Assembly (NCBI RefSeq): GCF_040276085.1
Contig: NZ_JBELOK010000007.1
Span: forward strand, 1 to 64,000
Origin: Castellaniella sp040276085
Lineage (GTDB): Bacteria > Pseudomonadota > Gammaproteobacteria > Burkholderiales > Burkholderiaceae_B
Length of the DNA stretch: 64,000 bases
Direction: 5' to 3'
The notes under the pieces were generated by a model. The model had not been told where the DNA came from, searched no databases, and was given only the letters and a program-made list of their open reading frames with translations. This document shows positions 26,826-35,451 of this stretch, one piece after another. The position numbers were made by a program, and so were the translations under genes. Positions within the stretch are counted from its first letter, which is position 1; each line of letters starts with the position of its first letter.

Positions 26826-26960
26826 TACCATGGGGGTATTCCCGAACAGCAAACAGAAGGTACAACCACTGTGCCAGCCGAGAACATCGTTGAAGTTTAA
26901 CCATCACAGATTTTTGGTACAACCTAGAGGTTTCACTAATATCCTTGAGGTTGCCAGAGA

Positions 26961-26997
26961 AAGGGTTTACCTATTGGATAATAGAGGTAACCCCTTT
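26961..26997 (-). terminator. Probable terminator of the dut transcript
   Basis: A long imperfect stem (AAGGGTTTACCTATT paired with AATAGAGGTAACCCCTT) lies just beyond the dut stop. On the minus strand it ends in TTTCTCT, so the T tract is weak. It also separates dut from the livK promoter. Confidence 0.55.
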
Positions 26998-27011
26998 TGT
27001 ATGTGCAGTGT

Positions 27012-27479
27012 TTACCGCTTGCCGGTACTGCCGAAACCCCCGGCGCCCCGCTCGGTTTCAGTGTCGAAGGTTTCAGTGAGAAGCAGGCCTGCCTGCACCA
27101 CGGGTTGAAACATCAGTTGTGCGATGCGGTCACCGGGCTGGATGTCATAGGGCTCGGTGCTGTCGTTGGCCAGCAATACCTTGATCTCGCCGTGATAGTC
27201 GGCGTCGATCACACCGATGCCTTGCGCAACACGAATGCCATGCTTGAGTGACAGGCCCGAGCGTGAGGCCACGACAGCCACCAGGCCGGGGTCCATCATG
27301 TTCAGGGCCAGGCCCGTGGGGACTGCCAACCGCTGGCCGGGCAACAGGCGCAGGGGCGTTTCCAGGCAGGCGCGCAGGTCCATGGCGGCAGAGCCCCCGG
27401 TGGCGTAGTCGGGCAGAGGAATGGCCTCGGTGCCCAGCAGTGGGTTAACAATACGGGCCTGGATGAGTCTTCTTTGCAT
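27012..27479 (-). CDS. dut: Deoxyuridine 5'-triphosphate nucleotidohydrolase
   Basis: A 155-residue trimeric dUTPase that hydrolyses dUTP to dUMP and keeps uracil out of DNA. Motifs visible are AAMDLRAC, SRSGLSLKHG, GVIDADYHGEI, GDRIAQLMF and the C-terminal ERGAGGFGSTG. The Met at 27479 matches the family; the open frame runs further to 27566 but would overlap the coaBC end. It lies 64 bases downstream of coaBC, the usual partner. Confidence 0.96.
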   Translation of the reverse strand: MQRRLIQARIVNPLLGTEAIPLPDYATGGSAAMDLRACLETPLRLLPGQRLAVPTGLALNMMDPGLVAVVASRSGLSLKHGIRVAQGIGVIDADYHGEIKVLLANDSTEPYDIQPGDRIAQLMFQPVVQAGLLLTETFDTETERGAGGFGSTGKR

Positions 27480-27543
27480 GGTGGTTTCCAGAAAATCGCT
27501 TCCCACGCCGCCTGGTGGTGGGCGGTGAGGCAAAGCAGGGGAT

Positions 27544-28740
27544 TCAGGCGGGCAGATGTGCGGCAATCCAGCTGATCAGTTGGCGGGCCGCCTGGAGTTT
27601 ATCTTGACGGGGCAGCGGGTAGGTACCGTGCTGGTCGAAGATGATGAGTTCGGTGTCAGCGGCCTCCATGGCCTGCTGAGCCAGGTTGCCGACGATGACC
27701 GGGATACCCTTGCGCTGGCGCTTGGCCTGGGCGTGTTCGTGCAGGTGCTCGGTTTCGGCGGCGAAACCCACGCACCAGGGGCCTGCCGGCAAGGCAGCCA
27801 CATCGGCCAGGATATCGGGGTTGGGTACAAACTGGATAACGGGTGGTGCCCCGTTATCGTGTTTCTTGAGTTTTTGGGCCGATGGGTTGGCGATACCCCA
27901 ATCGGCCACGGCAGCGACAGCGATGAAGACGTCGGTGTCGGGTGCCCGGGCAAGGGTTTCAGCATGCATTTCGCGTGCTTGCGTCACAGAAATCCGGGTA
28001 ACGTCATCGGGGCAGGGCAATGCGGTGGGGCCCGAAACCAGGGTAACCCTGGCGCCAGCTTCGGCAGCCGCCTGCGCCAGGGCGTATCCCATGCGCCCCG
28101 ACGAGCGGTTGGTAAGCACCCGGACAGGATCGATGATCTCGCTGGTGGGGCCGGCGGTTAATAAAACGCGTTTTCCCGCCAGCACCTTGGGCTGAAAAAA
28201 TGCGACCAGGGCCTGCAGGATCTGTGCCGCTTCCATCATGCGCCCAGAGCCGGTTTCGCCGCAGGCCTGGTAGCCTTCGGCCGGCCCGATCAGGGTGATG
28301 CCGTCCTGGCGAAGTTGTCGGGCGTTGCGCTGGGTGGCTGGATGCGTCCACATTTCGTGATTCATGGCCGGTGCAATCAGCAGGGGCACGGGCCCGCGGG
28401 CAACGCACAGCGTGCTGAGGAGATCATCGGCCATGCCGTGTGCCAGCTTGGCCATGAAATCGGTGCTGGCCGGTGCAATCAGGATGGCATCAGCCGTGCG
28501 GGCCAGATTGATATGTGCCATCCGGTTGGGGGCCCGTGCATCCCAGGTGTCCACCCATACCGGGCGGCCTGACAGTGCCTGAAACGTGGCGGTGGTGATA
28601 AAGCCGGTGGCGGCTTCAGTCATGACAACGTCTACGGTGGCGCCTGCGTCCTGCAGGCGGCGCAACAGCTCGGCCGATTTATAGCAGGCAATGCCGCCAG
28701 TCAGACCGAGAACAATATGTTTGCCAGGGAGCTCAGGCAT
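27544..28740 (-). CDS. coaBC: Bifunctional phosphopantothenoylcysteine decarboxylase / phosphopantothenate-cysteine ligase
   Basis: A 398-residue enzyme for two steps of coenzyme A synthesis. The N-terminal flavoprotein domain has GLTGGIACYKSAEL, the catalytic His region (NRMAHINLA) and PAMNHEMW. The C-terminal ligase domain starts near residue 185 with VLLTAGPTSEIIDPVR and includes NRSSGRMGYALA. Length is normal. It lies between lspA and dut in one direction. Confidence 0.96.
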   Translation of the reverse strand: MPELPGKHIVLGLTGGIACYKSAELLRRLQDAGATVDVVMTEAATGFITTATFQALSGRPVWVDTWDARAPNRMAHINLARTADAILIAPASTDFMAKLAHGMADDLLSTLCVARGPVPLLIAPAMNHEMWTHPATQRNARQLRQDGITLIGPAEGYQACGETGSGRMMEAAQILQALVAFFQPKVLAGKRVLLTAGPTSEIIDPVRVLTNRSSGRMGYALAQAAAEAGARVTLVSGPTALPCPDDVTRISVTQAREMHAETLARAPDTDVFIAVAAVADWGIANPSAQKLKKHDNGAPPVIQFVPNPDILADVAALPAGPWCVGFAAETEHLHEHAQAKRQRKGIPVIVGNLAQQAMEAADTELIIFDQHGTYPLPRQDKLQAARQLISWIAAHLPA

Positions 28741-28753
28741 GGCGTTTTCCTTT

Positions 28754-29302
28754 TCAGCGGGTGCGCCGGGCGCGCAGGATCTCGTCCAGGATCAGCAGTC
28801 CCGCGCCGCAGGTGATTGCAATGTCTGCCACGTTGAAGGCCGGGAAAAACCAGTTATGCCAGTAAAACAGCAAAAAATCCACTACATGGCCGTGAAGCAG
28901 GCGGTCGATGGCGTTGCCCAATGCCCCGCCCAGAATGCAAATCAGGGCGGTGCACAGAAGGCGCTGTTCTGCCTGAGTGTATAGCCAGCGTAGGATAAAA
29001 CCTGCTGCCAGCAGGGCAATGGCGGTAAACAGCCAGCGCTGGGCGCCGCCGCCGTCAGCCAGAAAGCTGAATGCGGCACCTGTGTTGTACAGCAGTGTGA
29101 AATCAAAGAACGGCAACATGTTGACGCGTTGGCCATAGCTGAAGTGGCCGGTGATCCAGGCCTTGCTGGCTTGATCCAGGGCAATGATCACCACCGCCCA
29201 CAGCAGGTAAATCAGCCAGGCCCGGACGCGTGTGCGGCTTGTGGGGGCGTCTGCCCGCCCGACAGAGGGTGTGCTCTGGCCGGGCGTGGGTACCTTAGGC
29301 AT
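28754..29302 (-). CDS. lspA: Lipoprotein signal peptidase
   Basis: A 182-residue inner-membrane aspartyl protease that removes signal peptides from prolipoproteins. Four hydrophobic helices are visible; the catalytic aspartates are in GNAIDRL and FNVADIAI. The ATG at 29302 overlaps the ileS stop by eight bases, a classic ileS-lspA pairing; another in-frame ATG at 29320 is possible. The polar N-terminal extension of about 25 residues is longer than in E. coli. Confidence 0.94.
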   Translation of the reverse strand: MPKVPTPGQSTPSVGRADAPTSRTRVRAWLIYLLWAVVIIALDQASKAWITGHFSYGQRVNMLPFFDFTLLYNTGAAFSFLADGGGAQRWLFTAIALLAAGFILRWLYTQAEQRLLCTALICILGGALGNAIDRLLHGHVVDFLLFYWHNWFFPAFNVADIAITCGAGLLILDEILRARRTR

Positions 29303-32135
29303 GGTGACGGACTTCGCCATCGCCAAACAGGTTTTCGACGCAACGCCCGCAAAGCTGCGGGTGGGTAGTGTCGTGGCCAACGTCGGCGCGGTGATGCCAG
29401 CAGCGCCCGCATTTTTCGTGTGAAGACGCATGAACCTGAATGCCCAGTGCGCCATCGGCAGGATGGACATCTGCTCGTGAGACCAGCATCACGAAGCGCA
29501 GATCATCGCCCAGGCTTTGCAGCAGGGCAAGGTCTTCGCCCGAGGCGTGGTAGTCGATCTCGGCAGCCAGGGATGAGCCGATTTCTCCGCGTGCCCGGAC
29601 GGTTTCGATTTCGCGCATGGTGTCTGCGCGAATCTCACGCAAGCGTGTCCAGCGGCTGAGCAAGGAGCCCGTATCTGCCTGTTGCGGCAAAACGTGAAAG
29701 AGCTCGGTGAAGATGGTGGGAGAGCTTGGATTGCCTTGCAAATCGGCCCAGGCTTCTTCGACTGTAAAGGAGAGGATGGGTGCAAGCAGTTTGAGCAGCG
29801 CCTGGGTGATGTGGTGCAAGGCTGTTTGTGCTGCGCGTCGCGAGAGGCTGTCTTTGCCCGTGGTGTACAGGCGATCTTTGAGAATATCCAGGTAAAACGC
29901 GCCGAGGTCTTCTGAGCAGAAGATTTGCAGCCGGGCCACGGCGCTATGGAATTCGTAGCGATCGTAAGCGGCCAATACCTCGGTTTGCATGCCCGCGGTC
30001 ATCTGCAGGGCATAGCGGTCGATTTCCAGAAGCTGATCCAGGGCGACTGCGTCTGTTGCCGGGTTGAAGTCGGCCAGGTTGCCCAGCAGGAATTTCAAGG
30101 TGTTGCGGATGCGCCGATAGGATTCGACGACGCGATCGAGAATCTGCTTGGAGATGGAGAGTTCACCAGAGTAATCGGTAGAAGCCGTCCAAAGGCGCAG
30201 GATCTCGGCCCCGAGCGAATTTGAAACCTCTTGGGGGTACACCACATTACCCACCGACTTGCTCATTTTCTTGCCTTTGCCATCCACCACAAAGCCGTGG
30301 GTAAGCAAGGCTTTGTAGGGCGGGCGCCCATACAACATGCAGCCCGTCAGCAGTGAGGAGTGGAACCACCCACGGTGCTGATCGGAGCCTTCGAGGTAGA
30401 GGTCGGCCGGCCAGGCCAGTTGCTGGGCGTGCGAGCCTTTGAGCATGTGATCCTGGCCGCCCAGCACCGTGGCGTGTGTGGTGCCCGAATCAAACCAGAC
30501 GTCCAGGGTGTCACGGTTTTTTTCGTAGTGATCGGCGTCCTCACCCAGCAGATCGCGAGGGTCGAGTGTCTGCCAGGCTTCGATGCCCTCGCGCTCGACA
30601 CGCTCTGCGATCTGGTCGAGCAGCTTGGGTGTGTCGGGATGCAGGGCTCCGGTTTCTCTATGGACAAAAAAGGCCATGGGCACCCCCCACTGCCGCTGAC
30701 GCGAGAGCGTCCAGTCGGGGCGGTTGGCGATCATGGCGTGCAGGCGCGCGCGCCCCCAGGCCGGATAAAAGGCCGTGTCGTCCACGCCCTTGAGCGCCAT
30801 TTCGCGCAAAGAGGGGCCTGCGTTTGGTGTGATATCCATCCCCGCAAACCACTGGCTGGTGGCGCGGTAGATGATGGGAGTTTTATGGCGCCAGCAGTGC
30901 ATGTAGCTGTGCGTGTGGGCAGCGGTATGCAACAGGCTGCCGGCGTCACGCAGGGCCTCGATGATGAGCGGATTGGCTTTCCAGATCATCTGGCCACCAA
31001 ACAGCGGCAGGCTTTCTGCGTAATGGCCGTTGCCCATCACCGGGCTGATGATGTCGCTGTCGGCCATCCCGTGGGCTTTGCAAGAGATGAAGTCTTCGAC
31101 GCCATAGGCAGGCGCAGAGTGCACCACACCGGTGCCGGACTCGAGCGTGACATAGTCTCCCAGGTACACGGGGGCCAGGCGCCGGTATCCGGGATCGACA
31201 TCGTATAGGGGATGGCGGAAGGCCAGGCCGTTAAGTGCCTGCCCCGAGGCTCGGGCGATGATTTCGCCTTGGAGATCCCAGCGCTGCAGGCAGTTTTCAA
31301 CCAGCTCGCTGGCCAAAATCAGTAGCCGGCCAGTGGGTAGCGGCTGAGCCAGGCGTACCAGGGCATATTCGTGGTCGGGGTGCAGGTTAAGAGCCTGGTT
31401 GGCCGGGATGGTCCAGGGGGTGGTTGTCCAGATGACGATGGCGCCGGCCTCGGTGGCTTCAGCCAAGCCAAACGCGTGCGCCACCGCCTGACGGTCGTCA
31501 AACGCAAAGGCGACATCAACCGATGCATCCTTGCGATCGGCGTACTCGACTTCAGCCTCGGCCAGCGCCGAGCCGCAATCAAAGCACCAGTTAACTGGCT
31601 TGAGGCCACGAAATACAAAGCCTTTTTCCATGATGCGTGCCAGGGCACGCAGTTCGTCCGCCTCGTTGTGCGGGTTCATGGTGAGGTAGGGGTTGTCCCA
31701 TTCGGCCAGCACGCCCAGGCGCTTGAAATCGGTGCGTTGACGCTCGATTTGCTCGGCGGCATAGGCGCGTGCCTTGGCTTGTACCTCGGCGACCGGCAAG
31801 TGCTTGCCATATTTTTTCTCGATCTGGATCTCGATGGGCATGCCGTGGCAATCCCAGCCGGGGACGTATTGCGCGTCAAACCCCGCCATGTCGCGGCTTT
31901 TGACAATGATGTCCTTGAGGATCTTGTTGACCGCGTGGCCGATATGGATGTCGCCGTTGGCGTAGGGGGGGCCATCGTGCAAAATGAATTTGGGCCGCCC
32001 CTGGGCCGCCTCCCGGATGACTGCGTAAATCTTTTTTTCTTCCCAGGCGGCAATCCAGCCTGGCTCACGTTTGGCCAGGTTGCCCCGCATTGGGAAGGGG
32101 GATTCGGGCAGATTCAGGGTGTCTCTATAGTCCAT
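29295..32135 (-). CDS. ileS: Isoleucyl-tRNA synthetase
   Basis: A 946-residue class I synthetase. The HIGH motif is at residues 64-67 (DIHIGHAVNKI) and KMSKS near residue 620. The C-terminal zinc site is present (CGRCWHH then CGRCVENL), as in the bacterial IleS1 type. The Met at 32135 begins the conserved MDYRDTLNLP; the ribF stop lies inside this start, overlapping by 11 bases. Confidence 0.97.
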   Translation of the reverse strand: MDYRDTLNLPESPFPMRGNLAKREPGWIAAWEEKKIYAVIREAAQGRPKFILHDGPPYANGDIHIGHAVNKILKDIIVKSRDMAGFDAQYVPGWDCHGMPIEIQIEKKYGKHLPVAEVQAKARAYAAEQIERQRTDFKRLGVLAEWDNPYLTMNPHNEADELRALARIMEKGFVFRGLKPVNWCFDCGSALAEAEVEYADRKDASVDVAFAFDDRQAVAHAFGLAEATEAGAIVIWTTTPWTIPANQALNLHPDHEYALVRLAQPLPTGRLLILASELVENCLQRWDLQGEIIARASGQALNGLAFRHPLYDVDPGYRRLAPVYLGDYVTLESGTGVVHSAPAYGVEDFISCKAHGMADSDIISPVMGNGHYAESLPLFGGQMIWKANPLIIEALRDAGSLLHTAAHTHSYMHCWRHKTPIIYRATSQWFAGMDITPNAGPSLREMALKGVDDTAFYPAWGRARLHAMIANRPDWTLSRQRQWGVPMAFFVHRETGALHPDTPKLLDQIAERVEREGIEAWQTLDPRDLLGEDADHYEKNRDTLDVWFDSGTTHATVLGGQDHMLKGSHAQQLAWPADLYLEGSDQHRGWFHSSLLTGCMLYGRPPYKALLTHGFVVDGKGKKMSKSVGNVVYPQEVSNSLGAEILRLWTASTDYSGELSISKQILDRVVESYRRIRNTLKFLLGNLADFNPATDAVALDQLLEIDRYALQMTAGMQTEVLAAYDRYEFHSAVARLQIFCSEDLGAFYLDILKDRLYTTGKDSLSRRAAQTALHHITQALLKLLAPILSFTVEEAWADLQGNPSSPTIFTELFHVLPQQADTGSLLSRWTRLREIRADTMREIETVRARGEIGSSLAAEIDYHASGEDLALLQSLGDDLRFVMLVSRADVHPADGALGIQVHASSHEKCGRCWHHRADVGHDTTHPQLCGRCVENLFGDGEVRHHA

Positions 32136-33090
32136 GGGAGGCGAAATAGTCGCGAGCGCCTTGCACATCTTGCTGGATGGCGGCGATCAGGGTGGTTAAA
32201 TCGGGGAAATATTCCTCGTCGCGTAAAAATTCGAGGAATTCGACGCACACCAGTTTACCGTAGGCATTGACGCCTTGATCAATGATGTGGGTCTCGAGCA
32301 GCAGCGGCCCATCGCGTGTCACCGTGGGGCGTACCCCCAGGCTGGCTACCCCGGGCAAGGGCTGATCCTGCAGCCCATGAACACGCACAACGTAGATGCC
32401 CGAGCGGGCAGCACAGGGCGCAGGTACCCGCAGGTTAAGCGTTGGGAACCCCAGGTTGCGGCCCAGCTTTTGTCCGTGGATGACGTGTCCGCTGATGCGA
32501 AACGGCGCGCCTAAAAGCTGGCGGCTGTGATCCAGGTTGCCCACTGCCAGCGCCGTGCGCAATGCCGAGCTTGAAATGCGCTGACCGTGGCGGTCGTTGA
32601 CATCGGCCAGCGTTTGTACCTCGAAGCCATGGATTTCTCCCATGCGCCGCAACAAGGCGACATCGCCACTGCGCTTGTGTCCGTAGCGGAAGTCTTCGCC
32701 CACCAGCAGCCAACGGGTGTTCAGCCCCTCTACCAACAATTTGCGGATGAAGTCTTCGGCTGACATGTCGGCCAGTTGCTGGTTAAAGCGCTGTATCACG
32801 ATGCGCTGCATGCCATGCGCTGCCAGCATGGCGGCTTTGTCACGCAGCGTGCTGATTTGTGTGGGAATGAGCTCGGGGCGCCCGCCCTTGCGGGCAAAAA
32901 AGGCCCGGGGGTGCGGTGCAAACGTCATCACACTGGGAACCAGCCCCTGTATCCTGGCGTGCTGGCAGACCTGTTGCAGGATTGCCTGATGGCCCAGATG
33001 CACGCCGTCGAAATTGCCAATAGTGAGCGCGCCGGGCGCCAGAGGTACCTGGCGCGGCAGGGTGCGATAGAGGTGGGCAGCAGGGTTCAC
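32125..33090 (-). CDS. ribF: Bifunctional riboflavin kinase / FAD synthetase
   Basis: An approximately 321-residue enzyme making FMN and FAD. The N-terminal adenylyltransferase has TIGNFDGVHLGHQ and GEDFRYGHKRSGD; the C-terminal kinase has GRNLGFPTLNL and ETHIIDQ. No good ATG exists near the family start; a GTG at 33090 fits the length best, although no clear ribosome site precedes it. The only ATG in frame (33198) would add an unrelated Cys/Pro-rich stretch and overlap purN. First gene of the ribF-ileS-lspA-coaBC-dut run. Confidence 0.9.
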   Translation of the reverse strand: MNPAAHLYRTLPRQVPLAPGALTIGNFDGVHLGHQAILQQVCQHARIQGLVPSVMTFAPHPRAFFARKGGRPELIPTQISTLRDKAAMLAAHGMQRIVIQRFNQQLADMSAEDFIRKLLVEGLNTRWLLVGEDFRYGHKRSGDVALLRRMGEIHGFEVQTLADVNDRHGQRISSSALRTALAVGNLDHSRQLLGAPFRISGHVIHGQKLGRNLGFPTLNLRVPAPCAARSGIYVVRVHGLQDQPLPGVASLGVRPTVTRDGPLLLETHIIDQGVNAYGKLVCVEFLEFLRDEEYFPDLTTLIAAIQQDVQGARDYFASHGL

Positions 33091-33189
33091 GTCAGACAGT
33101 TTACAATTTCGGGTTTGGTCTTGTGTGTGGATGGGCGGGCGCCCTGGCACACACACAAAGCAGTCAATTTTATGTCGGAGTGCGGACGC

Positions 33190-33858
33190 ATGGAGCATAC
33201 CCCCGAAAGGCCGCTACGCGTGGTGATCCTGATCTCGGGCAGGGGGTCAAACATGCAGGCCCTGGCTGAGTGCGTGCAAGCCGAGCACTTGCCGGTTCGG
33301 ATTTGTGGTGTGATCTCCAATCGCCCGGATGCGGCCGGACTGGCGTGGGCACAGGCGCAAGGCTTGCCCGCGTATGCATTGTCACACCATGCGTTTCCCA
33401 CCCGGGATGCTTTCGACACTGCCTTACAGGCGCAACTGGATGCGCTGGCACCCGATTACATTTTGCTGGCTGGGTTCATGCGTGTGCTGGGTACCAGCCT
33501 GGTGCGTCACTTTGAAGGCCAGATCATCAATATTCATCCTTCGCTATTGCCGGTTTTCCCGGGGCTGCACACGCATCAGCAGGCGCTGGCTCAGGGCGTG
33601 CAGTGGCATGGCTGTACGGTTCACTATGTCACGCCGGTGCTCGATCACGGGCCCATCATTGCCCAAGGGGTGATTCCGGTGCACCATGATGACACGCCCG
33701 ACACACTGGCCACACGCCTTTTGCCTGTCGAGCATGCCCTCTACACTCAGGTGCTGCGGTGGTTGGCACAAGACCGTGTCATATTGCTGGCCGATGGTCG
33801 GGTTCAGGTGCGGGATCAGCCGCATCGGGCCTGGGCAGGGCCCAATCTCTTCAATTAA
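33190..33858 (+). CDS. purN: Phosphoribosylglycinamide formyltransferase
   Basis: A 222-residue enzyme that transfers a formyl group from 10-formyl-THF to GAR in purine synthesis. ISGRGSNMQA binds phosphate; the catalytic region NIHPSLLPVFPGLHTHQQAL and the later LDHGPIIAQ are intact. The ATG at 33190 is supported by GGAG nine bases before; an in-frame ATG at 33172 is an alternative. It is divergent from ribF and 10 bases upstream of the methyltransferase gene. Confidence 0.95.
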   Translation: MEHTPERPLRVVILISGRGSNMQALAECVQAEHLPVRICGVISNRPDAAGLAWAQAQGLPAYALSHHAFPTRDAFDTALQAQLDALAPDYILLAGFMRVLGTSLVRHFEGQIINIHPSLLPVFPGLHTHQQALAQGVQWHGCTVHYVTPVLDHGPIIAQGVIPVHHDDTPDTLATRLLPVEHALYTQVLRWLAQDRVILLADGRVQVRDQPHRAWAGPNLFN

Positions 33859-33868
33859 CAGGATTCGC

Positions 33869-35374
33869 ATGGCAACCCATGATTCACGGCGCCGGTCGCC
33901 AAAAGCCGACGCACCGTCACGGCCTTACGTGATGGCAGCCGCTCGCATCGAGCAAGTACGTCAGGTGCTCGGAGAGGTGCTGCAATGGCGCTATCCCGCT
34001 GATGCAGTGCTGTCGCACTGGTTTCGTGCACATAGCCAGGTGGGTCAGCGCGACCGTGGCGAGATTGCCGAAGCCGTGTTTGATGTCTTGCGGCATCTGC
34101 GTCGCTACCGCCAGTTTGCCGAAAGCGGGCAGGGTGCGGCCACCCGCCGCCTGGCCGTCCTGGGGCTGGCCTCGGTATGGCCACGCAGCACTCTGGATAC
34201 GGGTCTCGAAGAAGCCGAACGAGGCTGGCTGGATTATGTCCAGAAATTCGATGTCACCACGTTGCCGCTAGCGGTGCGCTACAGCGTGCCGGATTGGCTG
34301 ATGGAGCGATTACAAACGTTGCCGGAGCCCGAATCCCTCTTGCTGGCCCTCAACCGCCAGGCGCCACTCGATTTGCGCATCAACCCGTTAAAAACAGATC
34401 GCGACACCGTGTTGGCCGCGTGGGCACAAGGGCCGGAGGCACGCTGGGATGCTCAGCCAACCCCGTACTCACCCTGGGGCATGCGCATTCAGGGGCGGCC
34501 GCCCATCAATCGGTGGAGATCCTTTGAACGCGGTGAAATCGAGGTTCAGGACGAAGGCAGCCAGTTGCTGGCCGCCTTGGTAGCACCCCGGCGCGGCGAG
34601 ATGATCATCGATTATTGCGCGGGCGCAGGAGGCAAAACCCTGTTGCTGGGTGCGCTGATGAGATCTACTGGGCGGCTGTACGCGTTTGATGTCTCTACCG
34701 CCCGCCTGGCACGAGCCAAGCCGCGCTTTGCCCGTAGCGGTTTGTCCAATATTGTGCCGGTGGTGATCGCCGAGCGCCATGATCAACGGGTCAAGCGCCT
34801 GCGCGGCAAAGCCCATCGGGTATTGGTGGATGCACCCTGCAGCGGTTTGGGCACCTTGCGGCGCAACCCCGATCTCAAATGGCGTCAGCACCCGGAGTCT
34901 CTTGTAGAGCTGTGTGCCACCCAGGCGGCTATTTTGCGGGATGCAGCCTCGTGCGTGCGTCCGGGGGGGCGGCTGGTGTATGCCAGCTGCAGCCTCTTGC
35001 CCGAAGAAAACGAGCAGCAGGTAGAAGCGTTTTTGGCCGAAAACCCTGATTTCACTTTGCTGGATGCGGGCAAAGTGCTGTCTGATCGCGATATTCGCGT
35101 GCCTCTGGAAGGCCCCTGGCTGCGGTTGCGTCCTGATGTTCATGGCACGGATGGCTTTTTTGCCGCTGTGATGCAGCGGCGCAGCGCGGCGCCGGCCACT
35201 GAAGAGACGGCGGCTGATCAGACAAATGTCGCCAGTGCGGATAAGCCTGCCGATCCGGCCACTGCGGCTGCCCAGGCAGATGCGGCTCAGCCAGAAGCGC
35301 CGGCGGAAACGGCTTCTCCGGCATTCATTGATGAGTCTGCCAGCCAGGAGGGGTCAGAGACGCACGGTAGCTGA
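33869..35374 (+). CDS. RsmB/NOP-family RNA (cytosine-C5) methyltransferase
   Basis: A 501-residue SAM-dependent enzyme. An N-terminal NusB-like region is followed by the methyltransferase fold: SAM-binding DYCAGAGGKT near residue 248, Cys motif IV DAPCSGLGTLRRNPDLKW and motif VI YASCSLLPEENE. Both Cys residues used in RNA m5C chemistry are present. Residues from about 435 on form an Ala/Glu/Asp-rich low-complexity tail not typical of RsmB. It is not obviously the canonical RsmB, so the target rRNA base is not assigned. Confidence 0.85.
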   Translation: MATHDSRRRSPKADAPSRPYVMAAARIEQVRQVLGEVLQWRYPADAVLSHWFRAHSQVGQRDRGEIAEAVFDVLRHLRRYRQFAESGQGAATRRLAVLGLASVWPRSTLDTGLEEAERGWLDYVQKFDVTTLPLAVRYSVPDWLMERLQTLPEPESLLLALNRQAPLDLRINPLKTDRDTVLAAWAQGPEARWDAQPTPYSPWGMRIQGRPPINRWRSFERGEIEVQDEGSQLLAALVAPRRGEMIIDYCAGAGGKTLLLGALMRSTGRLYAFDVSTARLARAKPRFARSGLSNIVPVVIAERHDQRVKRLRGKAHRVLVDAPCSGLGTLRRNPDLKWRQHPESLVELCATQAAILRDAASCVRPGGRLVYASCSLLPEENEQQVEAFLAENPDFTLLDAGKVLSDRDIRVPLEGPWLRLRPDVHGTDGFFAAVMQRRSAAPATEETAADQTNVASADKPADPATAAAQADAAQPEAPAETASPAFIDESASQEGSETHGS

Positions 35375-35451
35375 TCATCTATTGGCTGCTTGCCACCTGG
35401 ACTACACTAATGGGCCTCTCCTAAATTTCCGGGGCCTGGTCCCGATTTTCC

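Noticed and set aside
27481..27566. Extended N-terminus of dut
   Set aside because: The added residues do not look like dUTPase and would overlap the coaBC end; the ATG at 27479 matches the family start.
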